Positions 26,082-33,467 of a DNA stretch of 36,047 bases are shown one piece after another (position 1 is the stretch's first letter; every line of letters begins with the position of its first letter). Below the pieces are notes generated by a model. That model saw nothing but the letters and a program-made list of their open reading frames with translations. It made no database searches and had not been told where the DNA came from. The position numbers were made by a program, and so were the translations under genes. The DNA comes from Alphaproteobacteria bacterium (lineage in GTDB: Bacteria; Pseudomonadota; Alphaproteobacteria; Pelagibacterales; Pelagibacteraceae), in the NCBI GenBank assembly GCA_018658635.1, contig JABHUX010000029.1, forward strand, positions 1-36,047. Reading direction: 5' to 3'.

Positions 26082-27780
26082 CTTCCAATCCAAAAATTAT
26101 TTTTTTATTTATAGATTCTTTTAAATCTTGCTCAATATTTTTAAGCTTAATAGCATTTTGCCAAACATATCTCGCTTGAATTTCTTTACCATTAGTCCAA
26201 AGTACGTCTCCGTAGTGATCATAAATAACTGCTTCTGAGGGTTCCTTTTCATAAGCTGTCTGCAAAATTTCTTCAGCTTTATCAAAATCTTTTAATAAAA
26301 AATATGCCCAGCCAAGTGAATCTAAAATATATCCTCGGCCTTTACTTATGTTTACAGCTTCAACTAACATTTCTTTTGCTTTATCTAGATTAATTTTTTT
26401 TTCTAACCAACTATATGCCAAATAATTTAAAACCTCCGGTTGCTTAGGTGAAATTTTAAGAGCTTGTAGAAAACTTTTTTCTGCATTTTCCCAAGCCCCT
26501 GCCCGTTCTTGGCTAATAGCTAAATTATAATAATAAATCCAATCGCCATCTCTTATATCTTTTTTTAATGCTATTGATTTTTGATACAATTCAATTGATT
26601 TAGAGTAATTTTTATTGGCTCTTACAAAGTTTGCTAATTCAAAATATTTTTCAGATACAAAAAAATTATTATTCTTTAAAAAGTTTTCAAGCAAATTAAT
26701 TTGCTTCTCTGTGTTAATGTTTGGTAAAAATCTTAATCTTGTTAAGTTTGCATACCAATAAAATTCCCGACCTAATTTTTCAATTATCTGTATTTCTTTT
26801 TCTGACTGCTCTAAATTATTTAATATAATAAGATTTTCTACTTTTAATATTTTATTAGATAGAAAATTAGGGTTTAAATATTCACCTAAGTTTAAGTAAA
26901 AATTTGAGATCTGAACTTGTTCATAATTCTGATAAAAGTTAGCAAATAAATAAAATAATTCAGCCAAACCATGGTCAATATTTTTTCTTTTATAAAATTT
27001 GTCAATTTTATAAAATTTATTTTCACGGGAGTCTAAAAAGAGCTGTTTAAATAATAAATTTTCTGAAGATATTTCTAAATTCTGATTGATAATACTATTA
27101 ATCTTATCTTTATTATTTTTTTCTAGATAATAAGATAAGTAAAAATAATTATACCTACCTAACTCTTTTTTATTAGAAATTTCATTAAAATATAGATCAA
27201 TATTTTTCTGATTATCTAAATACAAATTAATTAAAATTTTTTGTGTTAAGGAAACATTTTTAAAAGTAGAATTTGACCTATTGATTTTTTTGTTTAATTC
27301 TTCTGTATTCTTATTTGATAAATCTATCCATAACCCAAGATTTTGATAAAATTCAAACAGTAAAGGGTCACTGGGACTTTGTTTTGGTAACGAAATATAA
27401 TTCTTTAATTTTGAATATCTTTCTTTTTTAAAATCATAAACAAAAAGTATAAGATTAAATGGATATAAAGATTGATACGACTTATCTAACTTTTTTATAA
27501 ATATATAAGCTTCTTCAATTTTTCCATTATTAACTAAGGTTTCAATATATTTCAGATTAAATTCTGAATGATAAATTCCTAAATTTTCAATACTTTCGAA
27601 AAAACTATAAGCCTTCTGTGAGTCATTTTTTTGTAACGAAAGACTGCCAGATAGATAATTGGAAAAGTAATTAGAATTTTTAACTAATCTTTTTTTATTA
27701 TCTAAAATATTAGCACTTAAATGCGAATAATTTGTTATAAATAATAATAAAAATACTATGTAAAAAATCTTTTTATTCAT
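26059..27780 (-). CDS. Exported tetratricopeptide-repeat protein
   Basis: This 573-residue protein starts at ATG 27778-27780; an earlier in-frame TTG at 27807 is less likely because of the divergent neighbour. The N-terminus MNKKIFYIVFLLLFITNYSHLSA is a probable signal peptide, with no cysteine lipobox seen. A long helical region follows, then clear TPR units near the C-terminus (YYNLAISQERAGAWENAEKSF, PEVLNYLAYSWLEKK, GYILDSLGWAYFLLKDFDKAE, AVIYDHYGDVLWTNG). TPRs mediate protein-protein contacts; the partner is unknown and a periplasmic or outer-membrane-associated location is inferred. It heads the run TPR - ispE - tRNA-Gln - GNAT - cca. Only 4 bases separate its start from the divergent UDG-like gene. 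Confidence 0.85.
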   Translation of the reverse strand: MNKKIFYIVFLLLFITNYSHLSANILDNKKRLVKNSNYFSNYLSGSLSLQKNDSQKAYSFFESIENLGIYHSEFNLKYIETLVNNGKIEEAYIFIKKLDKSYQSLYPFNLILFVYDFKKERYSKLKNYISLPKQSPSDPLLFEFYQNLGLWIDLSNKNTEELNKKINRSNSTFKNVSLTQKILINLYLDNQKNIDLYFNEISNKKELGRYNYFYLSYYLEKNNKDKINSIINQNLEISSENLLFKQLFLDSRENKFYKIDKFYKRKNIDHGLAELFYLFANFYQNYEQVQISNFYLNLGEYLNPNFLSNKILKVENLIILNNLEQSEKEIQIIEKLGREFYWYANLTRLRFLPNINTEKQINLLENFLKNNNFFVSEKYFELANFVRANKNYSKSIELYQKSIALKKDIRDGDWIYYYNLAISQERAGAWENAEKSFLQALKISPKQPEVLNYLAYSWLEKKINLDKAKEMLVEAVNISKGRGYILDSLGWAYFLLKDFDKAEEILQTAYEKEPSEAVIYDHYGDVLWTNGKEIQARYVWQNAIKLKNIEQDLKESINKKIIFGLEDANKKKS

Positions 27781-27784
27781 AAAA

Positions 27785-28447
27785 ATGTACAAAAAATATC
27801 TAAGCAATAAAACTATAAACCTACTGGAATACTATTCAACTTTAAATATTAATAATTTTTTTTCTAATGACGTAACAAAATCTAAAAAACAGACTTTTGC
27901 TAATAAAAAACATTTAATTTCCGAACTATTTAAAGCAATTAACAATAAACTAAATATAAAAAATAATAATAATTTTTTTTTTAGAGGAAATCCAGATTCT
28001 AAAATTATGATACTCGGGGATTGTCCGAATGATGATGATATTAAGAATCAAGAGATCTTGTCAGGATCTAGGGGTGATCTTTTGAAAAAAATGTTATCAT
28101 CAATATCCCTTGAGAAAGAAAAATATTATTTATCTAATATTTATTTTGACAAAGATATTGACAAAAAAAATAGACACAATTTTTATAAAGATATTTTATT
28201 TAAGCATCTAGAAATTATTAAACCAAAGTATATTTTATTACTTGGAGAAAATACTTATAACTTATTAAATAATTCTAACAAAAAAATATTGGAAGTTCAT
28301 GGCAAATGGGACTCGATTGTTATTAATAAAGATAAATTTATAACGTTGACTACTTTTGATCCAGAAATTTTATTAAGTAAACCTGAAAATAAAAAATTAT
28401 CATGGGAAGATCTCAAAAAATTCAGAAATGAAATATTTAAAAACTAA
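27785..28447 (+). CDS. Degenerate uracil-DNA glycosylase superfamily protein
   Basis: This 220-residue protein has the order of a family 4 (UDGa-like) glycosylase: a helical N-terminal extension, a strand plus loop KIMILGDCPNDDDI (73-86) where functional enzymes read GEAPG-x-x-ED, a G-x-x-G-x-L-L-x-K-M-L helix (94-103), LSNIYF, a KPKYILLLGE strand (147-155), and TFDPEILL-x-x-P (190-200) where functional enzymes have HPAxLL-x-x-P. It contains a single cysteine (C80), so the four [4Fe-4S] ligands of family 4 are absent. The water-positioning and His motifs are altered. Uracil excision is therefore doubtful; a cluster-free variant or a repurposed DNA-binding role is possible. Its stop shares a base with the rnhB ATG. 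Confidence 0.72.
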   Translation: MYKKYLSNKTINLLEYYSTLNINNFFSNDVTKSKKQTFANKKHLISELFKAINNKLNIKNNNNFFFRGNPDSKIMILGDCPNDDDIKNQEILSGSRGDLLKKMLSSISLEKEKYYLSNIYFDKDIDKKNRHNFYKDILFKHLEIIKPKYILLLGENTYNLLNNSNKKILEVHGKWDSIVINKDKFITLTTFDPEILLSKPENKKLSWEDLKKFRNEIFKN

Positions 28448-29037
28448 TGAATATTTTAAATGATTTTAAATTTGGTAAAAATATAATTGGTGTAGATGAA
28501 GTTGGACGGGGGTGCTTAGCTGGACCTGTCTTTGCAGCTGCTATTAAGTTAGACCGAAACAATTTTCCTGAAGGAATTAATGATTCTAAAAAACTTAATA
28601 AATCAAAAAGATTAGAAATATTTAAAGTACTTATTAAAAATTGTGAGTATAGTGTTGGTATTTCTTCTGTTAAAGAAATTGAAAAGTTAAATATTTTACA
28701 TTCTTCTTTACTTGCAATGAATAGGGCCTTGGAAAAAATTAATATTAAGGATCATGTTATTCTTGTTGATGGGAATTTTTCTCCTGACTCAAATAAAAAT
28801 ATTAGAACAGTTATTAAAGGTGATCAAAAATGCATTTCTATAGCAGCAGCGTCTATAATAGCAAAAGTATCTAGAGACTTATTTATGGAAGAATTATCCT
28901 TAAAGTTTCCAAATTATAGTTGGGAAAAGAATTGCGGTTATGGAACCAAAAAACATCTTGAGGCTATTAAAAAATATGGAATTACTAAGCATCATAGAAG
29001 GACTTTTTCTCCCATACACAATCTATTGATAAATTAA
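28447..29037 (+). CDS. rnhB: Ribonuclease HII
   Basis: RNase HII cleaves RNA in RNA-DNA hybrids and single ribonucleotides in DNA. The 196-residue protein has the GVDEVGRGCLAGPV motif with catalytic Asp17 and Glu18, Asp108 in VILVDGN, and Asp144 in AKVSRD, completing the D-E-D-D site. Conserved KGDQKCISIAAASIIAK and C-terminal GYGTKKHLEAIKKYG and HRRTFSPIHNLL blocks are present. The start is in a TAATG junction with the UDG-like gene. The rnhB-ccrM pairing seen here recurs in alphaproteobacteria. Confidence 0.96.
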   Translation: MNILNDFKFGKNIIGVDEVGRGCLAGPVFAAAIKLDRNNFPEGINDSKKLNKSKRLEIFKVLIKNCEYSVGISSVKEIEKLNILHSSLLAMNRALEKINIKDHVILVDGNFSPDSNKNIRTVIKGDQKCISIAAASIIAKVSRDLFMEELSLKFPNYSWEKNCGYGTKKHLEAIKKYGITKHHRRTFSPIHNLLIN

Positions 29038-29113
29038 AAAATAAGACACAATCAATACGCAGACATAAGTTGACTGGGAGAGTCTTCTAATATTATTTTC
29101 TCTCCATAGTTGT
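29038..29113 (+). promoter_or_regulatory. ccrM upstream region with a GANTC site
   Basis: These 76 non-coding bases between the rnhB stop and the ccrM ATG contain GAGTC at 29080-29084, a target of the enzyme encoded next. It lies about 30 bases before the start codon. In Caulobacter, methylation of GANTC sites in the ccrM promoter contributes to its control, so autoregulation is plausible here. No clear CtrA box (TTAA-N7-TTAA) is seen. Confidence 0.5.
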
Positions 29114-30184
29114 ATGACAATAAATAGAGACACGATTATTCTTGGAGATTCTTTAAAAGAATTAAAAAAAATACCAGACCAAACTTTTGACTGCATTTTT
29201 GCTGACCCTCCGTACAATCTTCAATTACAGGGAAATTTAGAGAGACCGGATCATTCGAAAGTTAAGGCCGTTAACGATGATTGGGACAAATTTGATAATT
29301 TAAAAAAATATGATGAATTTTCTATTTCATGGATCAATGAATGTAAAAGAGTTTTAAAACCAAATGGAACAATATGGATAATCGGAACTTATCATAATAT
29401 TTTTAGATTAGGCAAAGTAATACAAGATAAAGATTTTTGGATTCTTAATGACATAATATGGAATAAAAAGAATCCTATGCCTAACTTTAAAGGAACAAGA
29501 TTCACTAATGCTCATGAAACATTAATCTGGGCTGCTAAAACCAAAAATTCTAAATACACCTTTAACTATAAATCATTAAAATGCTTTAATGATGATAAGC
29601 AAATGAGATCTGATTGGGAATTAGCTCTTTGTACTGGAAACGAAAGAATAAAAAATGAAAAAGGAAATAAAGTTCATTCAACTCAAAAACCAGAAAGTTT
29701 ATTGTATAGAATTATTCTATCTTCTACTAAAAAAGATGATTTTATATTAGATCCTTTTTTTGGTACCGGAACAACTGGAGCTGTTGCTAAAAAACTAGGG
29801 CGAAACTATTACGGAATAGAAAGTAATAAAGAATATTTTCAAACTGCTGAGGCAAGAATAAAAAAAATAAAAAAGATTGATGACAATTTTTTAAAAACTA
29901 TAGAAAATAAAAGAAATGAGAAAAGAATACCGTTTGGTTATTTAATTGAAAGTGGAATAATAGAACCTGGGTTAAAATTATTTGATGCTAAAAATAAAAT
30001 TCAAGCACATGTGATGGCTGATGGGAGTATTCTATATAAAGATATCACAGGGTCTATTCACAGTGTTGGTGCTAAAGCTCAAGGAACTGAAAGCTGCAAT
30101 GGTTGGTCTTTTTGGCATATAAAAATGGAAAATAAACTATATCCACTTGATCACCTAAGAGAAAAAATTAGAAAAAATAATTAG
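29114..30184 (+). CDS. ccrM: CcrM-type adenine DNA methyltransferase (GANTC)
   Basis: This 356-residue beta-class N6-adenine methyltransferase has the catalytic DPPYNL (from D31) before the SAM-binding FGTGTTGAVA (216-225). Between them lies a target-recognition region with NDIIWNKKNPMPNFKGTRFTNAHETLIW. The C-terminal domain of about 85 residues (FGYLIESGIIEPGLKL...IQAHVMADGSI...GTESCNGWSFWH) is diagnostic of the CcrM/HinfI group and helps the enzyme open and read the DNA strand. No restriction gene is adjacent, so it is an orphan, chromosome-maintenance methylase that in relatives acts in cell-cycle control. It follows rnhB by 76 bases, and its 3' end overlaps the monooxygenase gene by 17 bases. 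Confidence 0.95.
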   Translation: MTINRDTIILGDSLKELKKIPDQTFDCIFADPPYNLQLQGNLERPDHSKVKAVNDDWDKFDNLKKYDEFSISWINECKRVLKPNGTIWIIGTYHNIFRLGKVIQDKDFWILNDIIWNKKNPMPNFKGTRFTNAHETLIWAAKTKNSKYTFNYKSLKCFNDDKQMRSDWELALCTGNERIKNEKGNKVHSTQKPESLLYRIILSSTKKDDFILDPFFGTGTTGAVAKKLGRNYYGIESNKEYFQTAEARIKKIKKIDDNFLKTIENKRNEKRIPFGYLIESGIIEPGLKLFDAKNKIQAHVMADGSILYKDITGSIHSVGAKAQGTESCNGWSFWHIKMENKLYPLDHLREKIRKNN

Positions 30185-31367
30185 AACTTCTTGGATTATA
30201 ATTAAAAATCCACCCAAACATAAGTTTTTTTGCTATAAAAGATTTCTCTATTATCTTGAAAATTATTCCTCTCAAAAAAATAAAAAATGGATTTTTTAAA
30301 TGAAATAGAAAAACATTTAGATGTGATCTAAGAATTATACTTCTAACTCTGCTATTGCGTTTATTAAAATAAAATAGACCTAAATTATTAGTAACATTCT
30401 TAATAATTTGTTCATACAAAACATAGGAATCTTCTATTGCTAATGCGGCCCCCTGTGCCTGAAATGGGACGGTCCCATGAGAAGAATCTCCTATAAAAAT
30501 TTGATTATCTCTATAAAAAACTCTCTTTTTTAGAGAAAATATTGGCCATCGGTAGACTTCATCAAGCGTATCTAGCGTCTCTCTTAAAATTTTATTTTCG
30601 GTAAAAAATAAACTCCTAAATTGATCTGCTGGAAATGGATTTGAATAACTTATTTGATCGCTTGCATATGTTGTTTTTTCTGAAGATCTGCTAATTCCTG
30701 TAAAACTTAGATCGTTCTGATTATTAATAAAATAAGTTACTAAATGTTTATTGCCGCTTAACCACAAACGAACAACATCATTCTCTAATGAATATTTTGA
30801 ATAAAAGTTCTTTAACACTCCTCTATAGGCATAAAAATTTGTGCTTTTAATAATATTATTATCTAACCTAGATTTTGAAAACATTCCATCTGCAGAAACC
30901 AACAGATCACAATAATCTTCCGATCCATCGCTAAACTTGACTCTAATAATGTTGTGATCCTTAATAGTTTGCACAACTTGTTTATTATAAAAAATTTCCT
31001 TTGGAGAAAAATTTCTTTCTAAAAATTTCATTAAAATGTTTCTATCGCAAGTCAAATAAGGCATTTTATCATTAACAATATTTTGAAGATTCATCCTAAC
31101 TTCTGACTTGCTTGTAAAACTTTTAGAATGCACAGGATTAATACTTAAATAATTAATTCTATGAAAATTATTATTTAAAAAAAACCTTGAATCTAAAAAA
31201 TCCAAAATTCTTACTGCGTTTGGAGTTAATTGTATTCCCGTAGCTCTTAATAACTTTCTTTCAAATCTTTCATATATCTTAAAATTATTAAAATTATTTT
31301 TTTTAAGAAAGTTAGCTAACGTTAATCCAGCAATACCCCCTCCAACAATAATAATTTTTTTAAACAT
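30168..31367 (-). CDS. FAD-dependent monooxygenase (UbiH / salicylate hydroxylase-like)
   Basis: This 399-residue class A flavoprotein monooxygenase has an FAD-binding IIVGGGIAGLTLANFLKK at the N-terminus, a central DLLVSADGMFSKSR (DG motif), and FIGDSSHGTVPFQAQGAALAIEDSYVL (GD motif with the family's P-x-x-xQG). After that about 75 residues include hydrophobic, aromatic stretches (NVFLFHLKNPFFIFLRGI) that may touch the membrane. This fold covers ubiquinone-ring hydroxylases and aromatic hydroxylases; the substrate cannot be read from sequence. It overlaps the mutY 3' end by 8 bases, so the two are co-transcribed, and it interrupts an otherwise replication/repair cluster. Confidence 0.85.
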   Translation of the reverse strand: MFKKIIIVGGGIAGLTLANFLKKNNFNNFKIYERFERKLLRATGIQLTPNAVRILDFLDSRFFLNNNFHRINYLSINPVHSKSFTSKSEVRMNLQNIVNDKMPYLTCDRNILMKFLERNFSPKEIFYNKQVVQTIKDHNIIRVKFSDGSEDYCDLLVSADGMFSKSRLDNNIIKSTNFYAYRGVLKNFYSKYSLENDVVRLWLSGNKHLVTYFINNQNDLSFTGISRSSEKTTYASDQISYSNPFPADQFRSLFFTENKILRETLDTLDEVYRWPIFSLKKRVFYRDNQIFIGDSSHGTVPFQAQGAALAIEDSYVLYEQIIKNVTNNLGLFYFNKRNSRVRSIILRSHLNVFLFHLKNPFFIFLRGIIFKIIEKSFIAKKLMFGWIFNYNPRSSNYFF

Positions 31368-32409
31368 ATTTAATCTTTTTTGTTTTTATTAACTCTATAA
31401 ATTTTTTTGAAAAACTTGATAATAATGAATTATCTATTTTATTATAATTTATCCAATAAAATTTATTATCATTTATTTTTTTAATTCTTTTAAAAAGAAC
31501 AATTTTAATTATCATTTTAATATTAGAAATATTATGAGTAAAATTTTTCTCAATAATTTTTGGCTCGCCCTCGAATTGAAAACTATTTTTTTTAAAATTC
31601 ATGTCAAATAAATTTTTTTTATAATCTAGTAATGGTAAGTTCGCAAAATCTTGTAATAATTTATTTTTCTTATTAAAAAATAGAATTTTATTTTTTTCTG
31701 AAGCATATAATAAATAATATTTTTTGATATTAACTCTTTTTTTATTATAGATTTTATAATTGAAATCTTTTTTTTTAAAAGAAATACAATTTTTTTTTAC
31801 AGGACAAATAACGCATCTTGGATTTTGTGGAGTGCATATTAATGCTCCCATCTCCATTAATGCTTGTGCAAATTGAGAAAAATTATTTTCTGATTTAATT
31901 TCTTTTAATTTTATAAAAATACTATTTTTAAAATTATTTTTATTATTTTTAAAGCCAAACAACCTAGCTACAAATCTTTCGACGTTTCCATCTATTCCTA
32001 TAAAATCTTTGTCAAACGCTATGGCCATAATAGCTGATGCCGTATAATCGCCAATTCCAGGAAAACTCTTTAAAGTTTCAAAATCCGCAGGAAGTATTCC
32101 TTTATATTTAGATTCAACTATTTTTGCGGTATTGAGTAAATTTTTTGCTCTAGAATAATATCCAAGTCCTTGCCAAAGTTTATAAACTTTTTCTAACTTT
32201 GCTTTTGATAATTTTTTTAAATCAGGAAACACTTTTAAAAACTTATTAAAAAAAGGAATCACTGTTTTAACTTGGGTTTGTTGTAGCATAAACTCACTGA
32301 CTAAAACTTTATAAATTCTATCGCGAAAACCACGATATCTCCGCCATGGCAAATCTCTTTGATGATTATCGTACCAAGCAAGAATTTTATTTGATAAAAC
32401 ATTTTTCAT
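31360..32409 (-). CDS. mutY: A/G-specific adenine DNA glycosylase
   Basis: MutY removes adenine paired with 8-oxoguanine or G. The 349-residue protein has catalytic Glu39 in SEFMLQQTQV, a helix-hairpin-helix LKSFPGIGDYTASAI (113-127), catalytic Asp140 in GIDGNVERF, and the [4Fe-4S] ligands C192, C199, C202 and C208 (C-x6-C-x2-C-x5-C). The C-terminal NUDIX-like domain that senses 8-oxoG is present but divergent, keeping an NFTHNISN element corresponding to the F-S-H loop. Its ATG (32407-32409) overlaps the ATG of the divergent DUF721 gene within one CATG. The downstream gene is the FAD monooxygenase. Confidence 0.96.
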   Translation of the reverse strand: MKNVLSNKILAWYDNHQRDLPWRRYRGFRDRIYKVLVSEFMLQQTQVKTVIPFFNKFLKVFPDLKKLSKAKLEKVYKLWQGLGYYSRAKNLLNTAKIVESKYKGILPADFETLKSFPGIGDYTASAIMAIAFDKDFIGIDGNVERFVARLFGFKNNKNNFKNSIFIKLKEIKSENNFSQFAQALMEMGALICTPQNPRCVICPVKKNCISFKKKDFNYKIYNKKRVNIKKYYLLYASEKNKILFFNKKNKLLQDFANLPLLDYKKNLFDMNFKKNSFQFEGEPKIIEKNFTHNISNIKMIIKIVLFKRIKKINDNKFYWINYNKIDNSLLSSFSKKFIELIKTKKIKYV

Positions 32410-32854
32410 GGTAGCGGATAAATTTTCAAATAAATTATTTACTCAAGGTTTAAGACCTTTGCAAAGTTTATTACCAGAAAATGCCAAAAAAATACTAAAA
32501 AAAAACGGCTTTGTATATTTTGAAATAATCAAGAATTGGAAAAACATAGTTGGTGAAAAAATGTTTAAAGATGTCAGTCCTCTAAAAATCAAAAAAATTA
32601 ATAATGAAAACATTCTCACAATAAATGTTAACAAAAATATAATGATCGAGATTGAATATTCGAGAGATCAAATTATTGAAAAAGTTAATAGCTATCTTGG
32701 ATTTAAAGCTATTAATAAAATACAAATTATATCTAAAGACTCTTCTTTTGAAATAAAAAAAAAAAAAATTATATTTAGTGAAAATACTTTAAAAAAAATA
32801 AATGAAATTAAAAGTAAAAATTTAAAAGAAATTTTTTTAAAACTTAATAAATAA
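32408..32854 (+). CDS. DUF721 / DciA-like protein
   Basis: This 148-residue basic protein has the DUF721 pattern: an N-terminal LRPLQSLLPENAKKILKK helix region, then EIIKNWKNIVGEKMFKDVSPLKIKK (about 39-63), a LTINVNKNIMIEIEYSRDQIIEKVNSYLG KH-like core (about 70-98), and a charged C-terminal extension. Related DciA proteins load the replicative helicase DnaB in bacteria without DnaC, and alphaproteobacterial members are less studied. No later Met precedes the core, so the start at 32408 is favoured even though it overlaps the mutY start codon. It is followed by the DsbA-like gene 4 bases later, in the mutY - DUF721 - dsbA - smc order common in alphaproteobacteria. Confidence 0.8.
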   Translation: MVADKFSNKLFTQGLRPLQSLLPENAKKILKKNGFVYFEIIKNWKNIVGEKMFKDVSPLKIKKINNENILTINVNKNIMIEIEYSRDQIIEKVNSYLGFKAINKIQIISKDSSFEIKKKKIIFSENTLKKINEIKSKNLKEIFLKLNK

Positions 32855-32858
32855 AATT

Positions 32859-33467
32859 ATGATTATCATGATAAAAAATTTTTTTAAAAAGACTTTAATT
32901 ATTTTTTCTTTTGTATTATTTAGCTCTTTATCTTATGCACAAAACAATGAAGAAATATTTATTGGTAATAAAAACGCGAAAGTAGAAATTAAAATTTATA
33001 GTTCATTTACATGTCCCCATTGTGCTAATTTTCATAAGAATACTTATCCAAAATTAGTAAAAGAATATGCAAGTAAAGATTTAATAAAAATTAGTTTTAT
33101 TGATTTTCCACTTGATATTGCTGCATTAAATGCATCAAAAATTGTTAGATGCTCTACAAAAGAATCAAGTATCTTGCTAATTGATGAGATTTATAAAAAT
33201 CAAAATACTTGGTCTACAGGAGACAAGATACAGGAAATTAATAAAAAATTATTTTTAATAGCTAACAAATTTAATTTATCTAATGAGAAGCTCACAAACT
33301 GTTTAAAGGATCAAAAATTGGAAGACAAAATATTAAACGACAGAATTGATGGTCAAAAGAAATATTCTATTAACTCAACCCCTACTATTATTATTAATGA
33401 CAAAAAATTTGATGGAAATCTTACTTTTGAAAATTTATCAAAAGAAATATCAAAAATATTAAAATGA
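32859..33467 (+). CDS. DsbA-family thiol-disulfide protein, periplasmic
   Basis: This 202-residue protein has an N-terminal signal peptide (about 6-27, ending SYAQ) and a DsbA-type thioredoxin fold with active site CPHC (C52, C55) in FTCPHCANF, helical insertion, two further Cys, and the cis-Pro segment NSTPTIIIN. It should oxidise or isomerise disulfides in exported proteins, possibly including cytochrome maturation partners. A second ATG at 32868 is also possible and leaves the signal peptide intact. Its stop overlaps the smc start in an ATGA, which implies coupled translation of two unrelated proteins. Confidence 0.9.
   Translation: MIIMIKNFFKKTLIIFSFVLFSSLSYAQNNEEIFIGNKNAKVEIKIYSSFTCPHCANFHKNTYPKLVKEYASKDLIKISFIDFPLDIAALNASKIVRCSTKESSILLIDEIYKNQNTWSTGDKIQEINKKLFLIANKFNLSNEKLTNCLKDQKLEDKILNDRIDGQKKYSINSTPTIIINDKKFDGNLTFENLSKEISKILK

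Noticed and set aside
29023-29217. Minus-strand 64-codon frame across the rnhB-ccrM gap
   Set aside because: It overlaps both conserved gene ends in antisense and shows no recognisable motif; the gap is better read as the ccrM leader.
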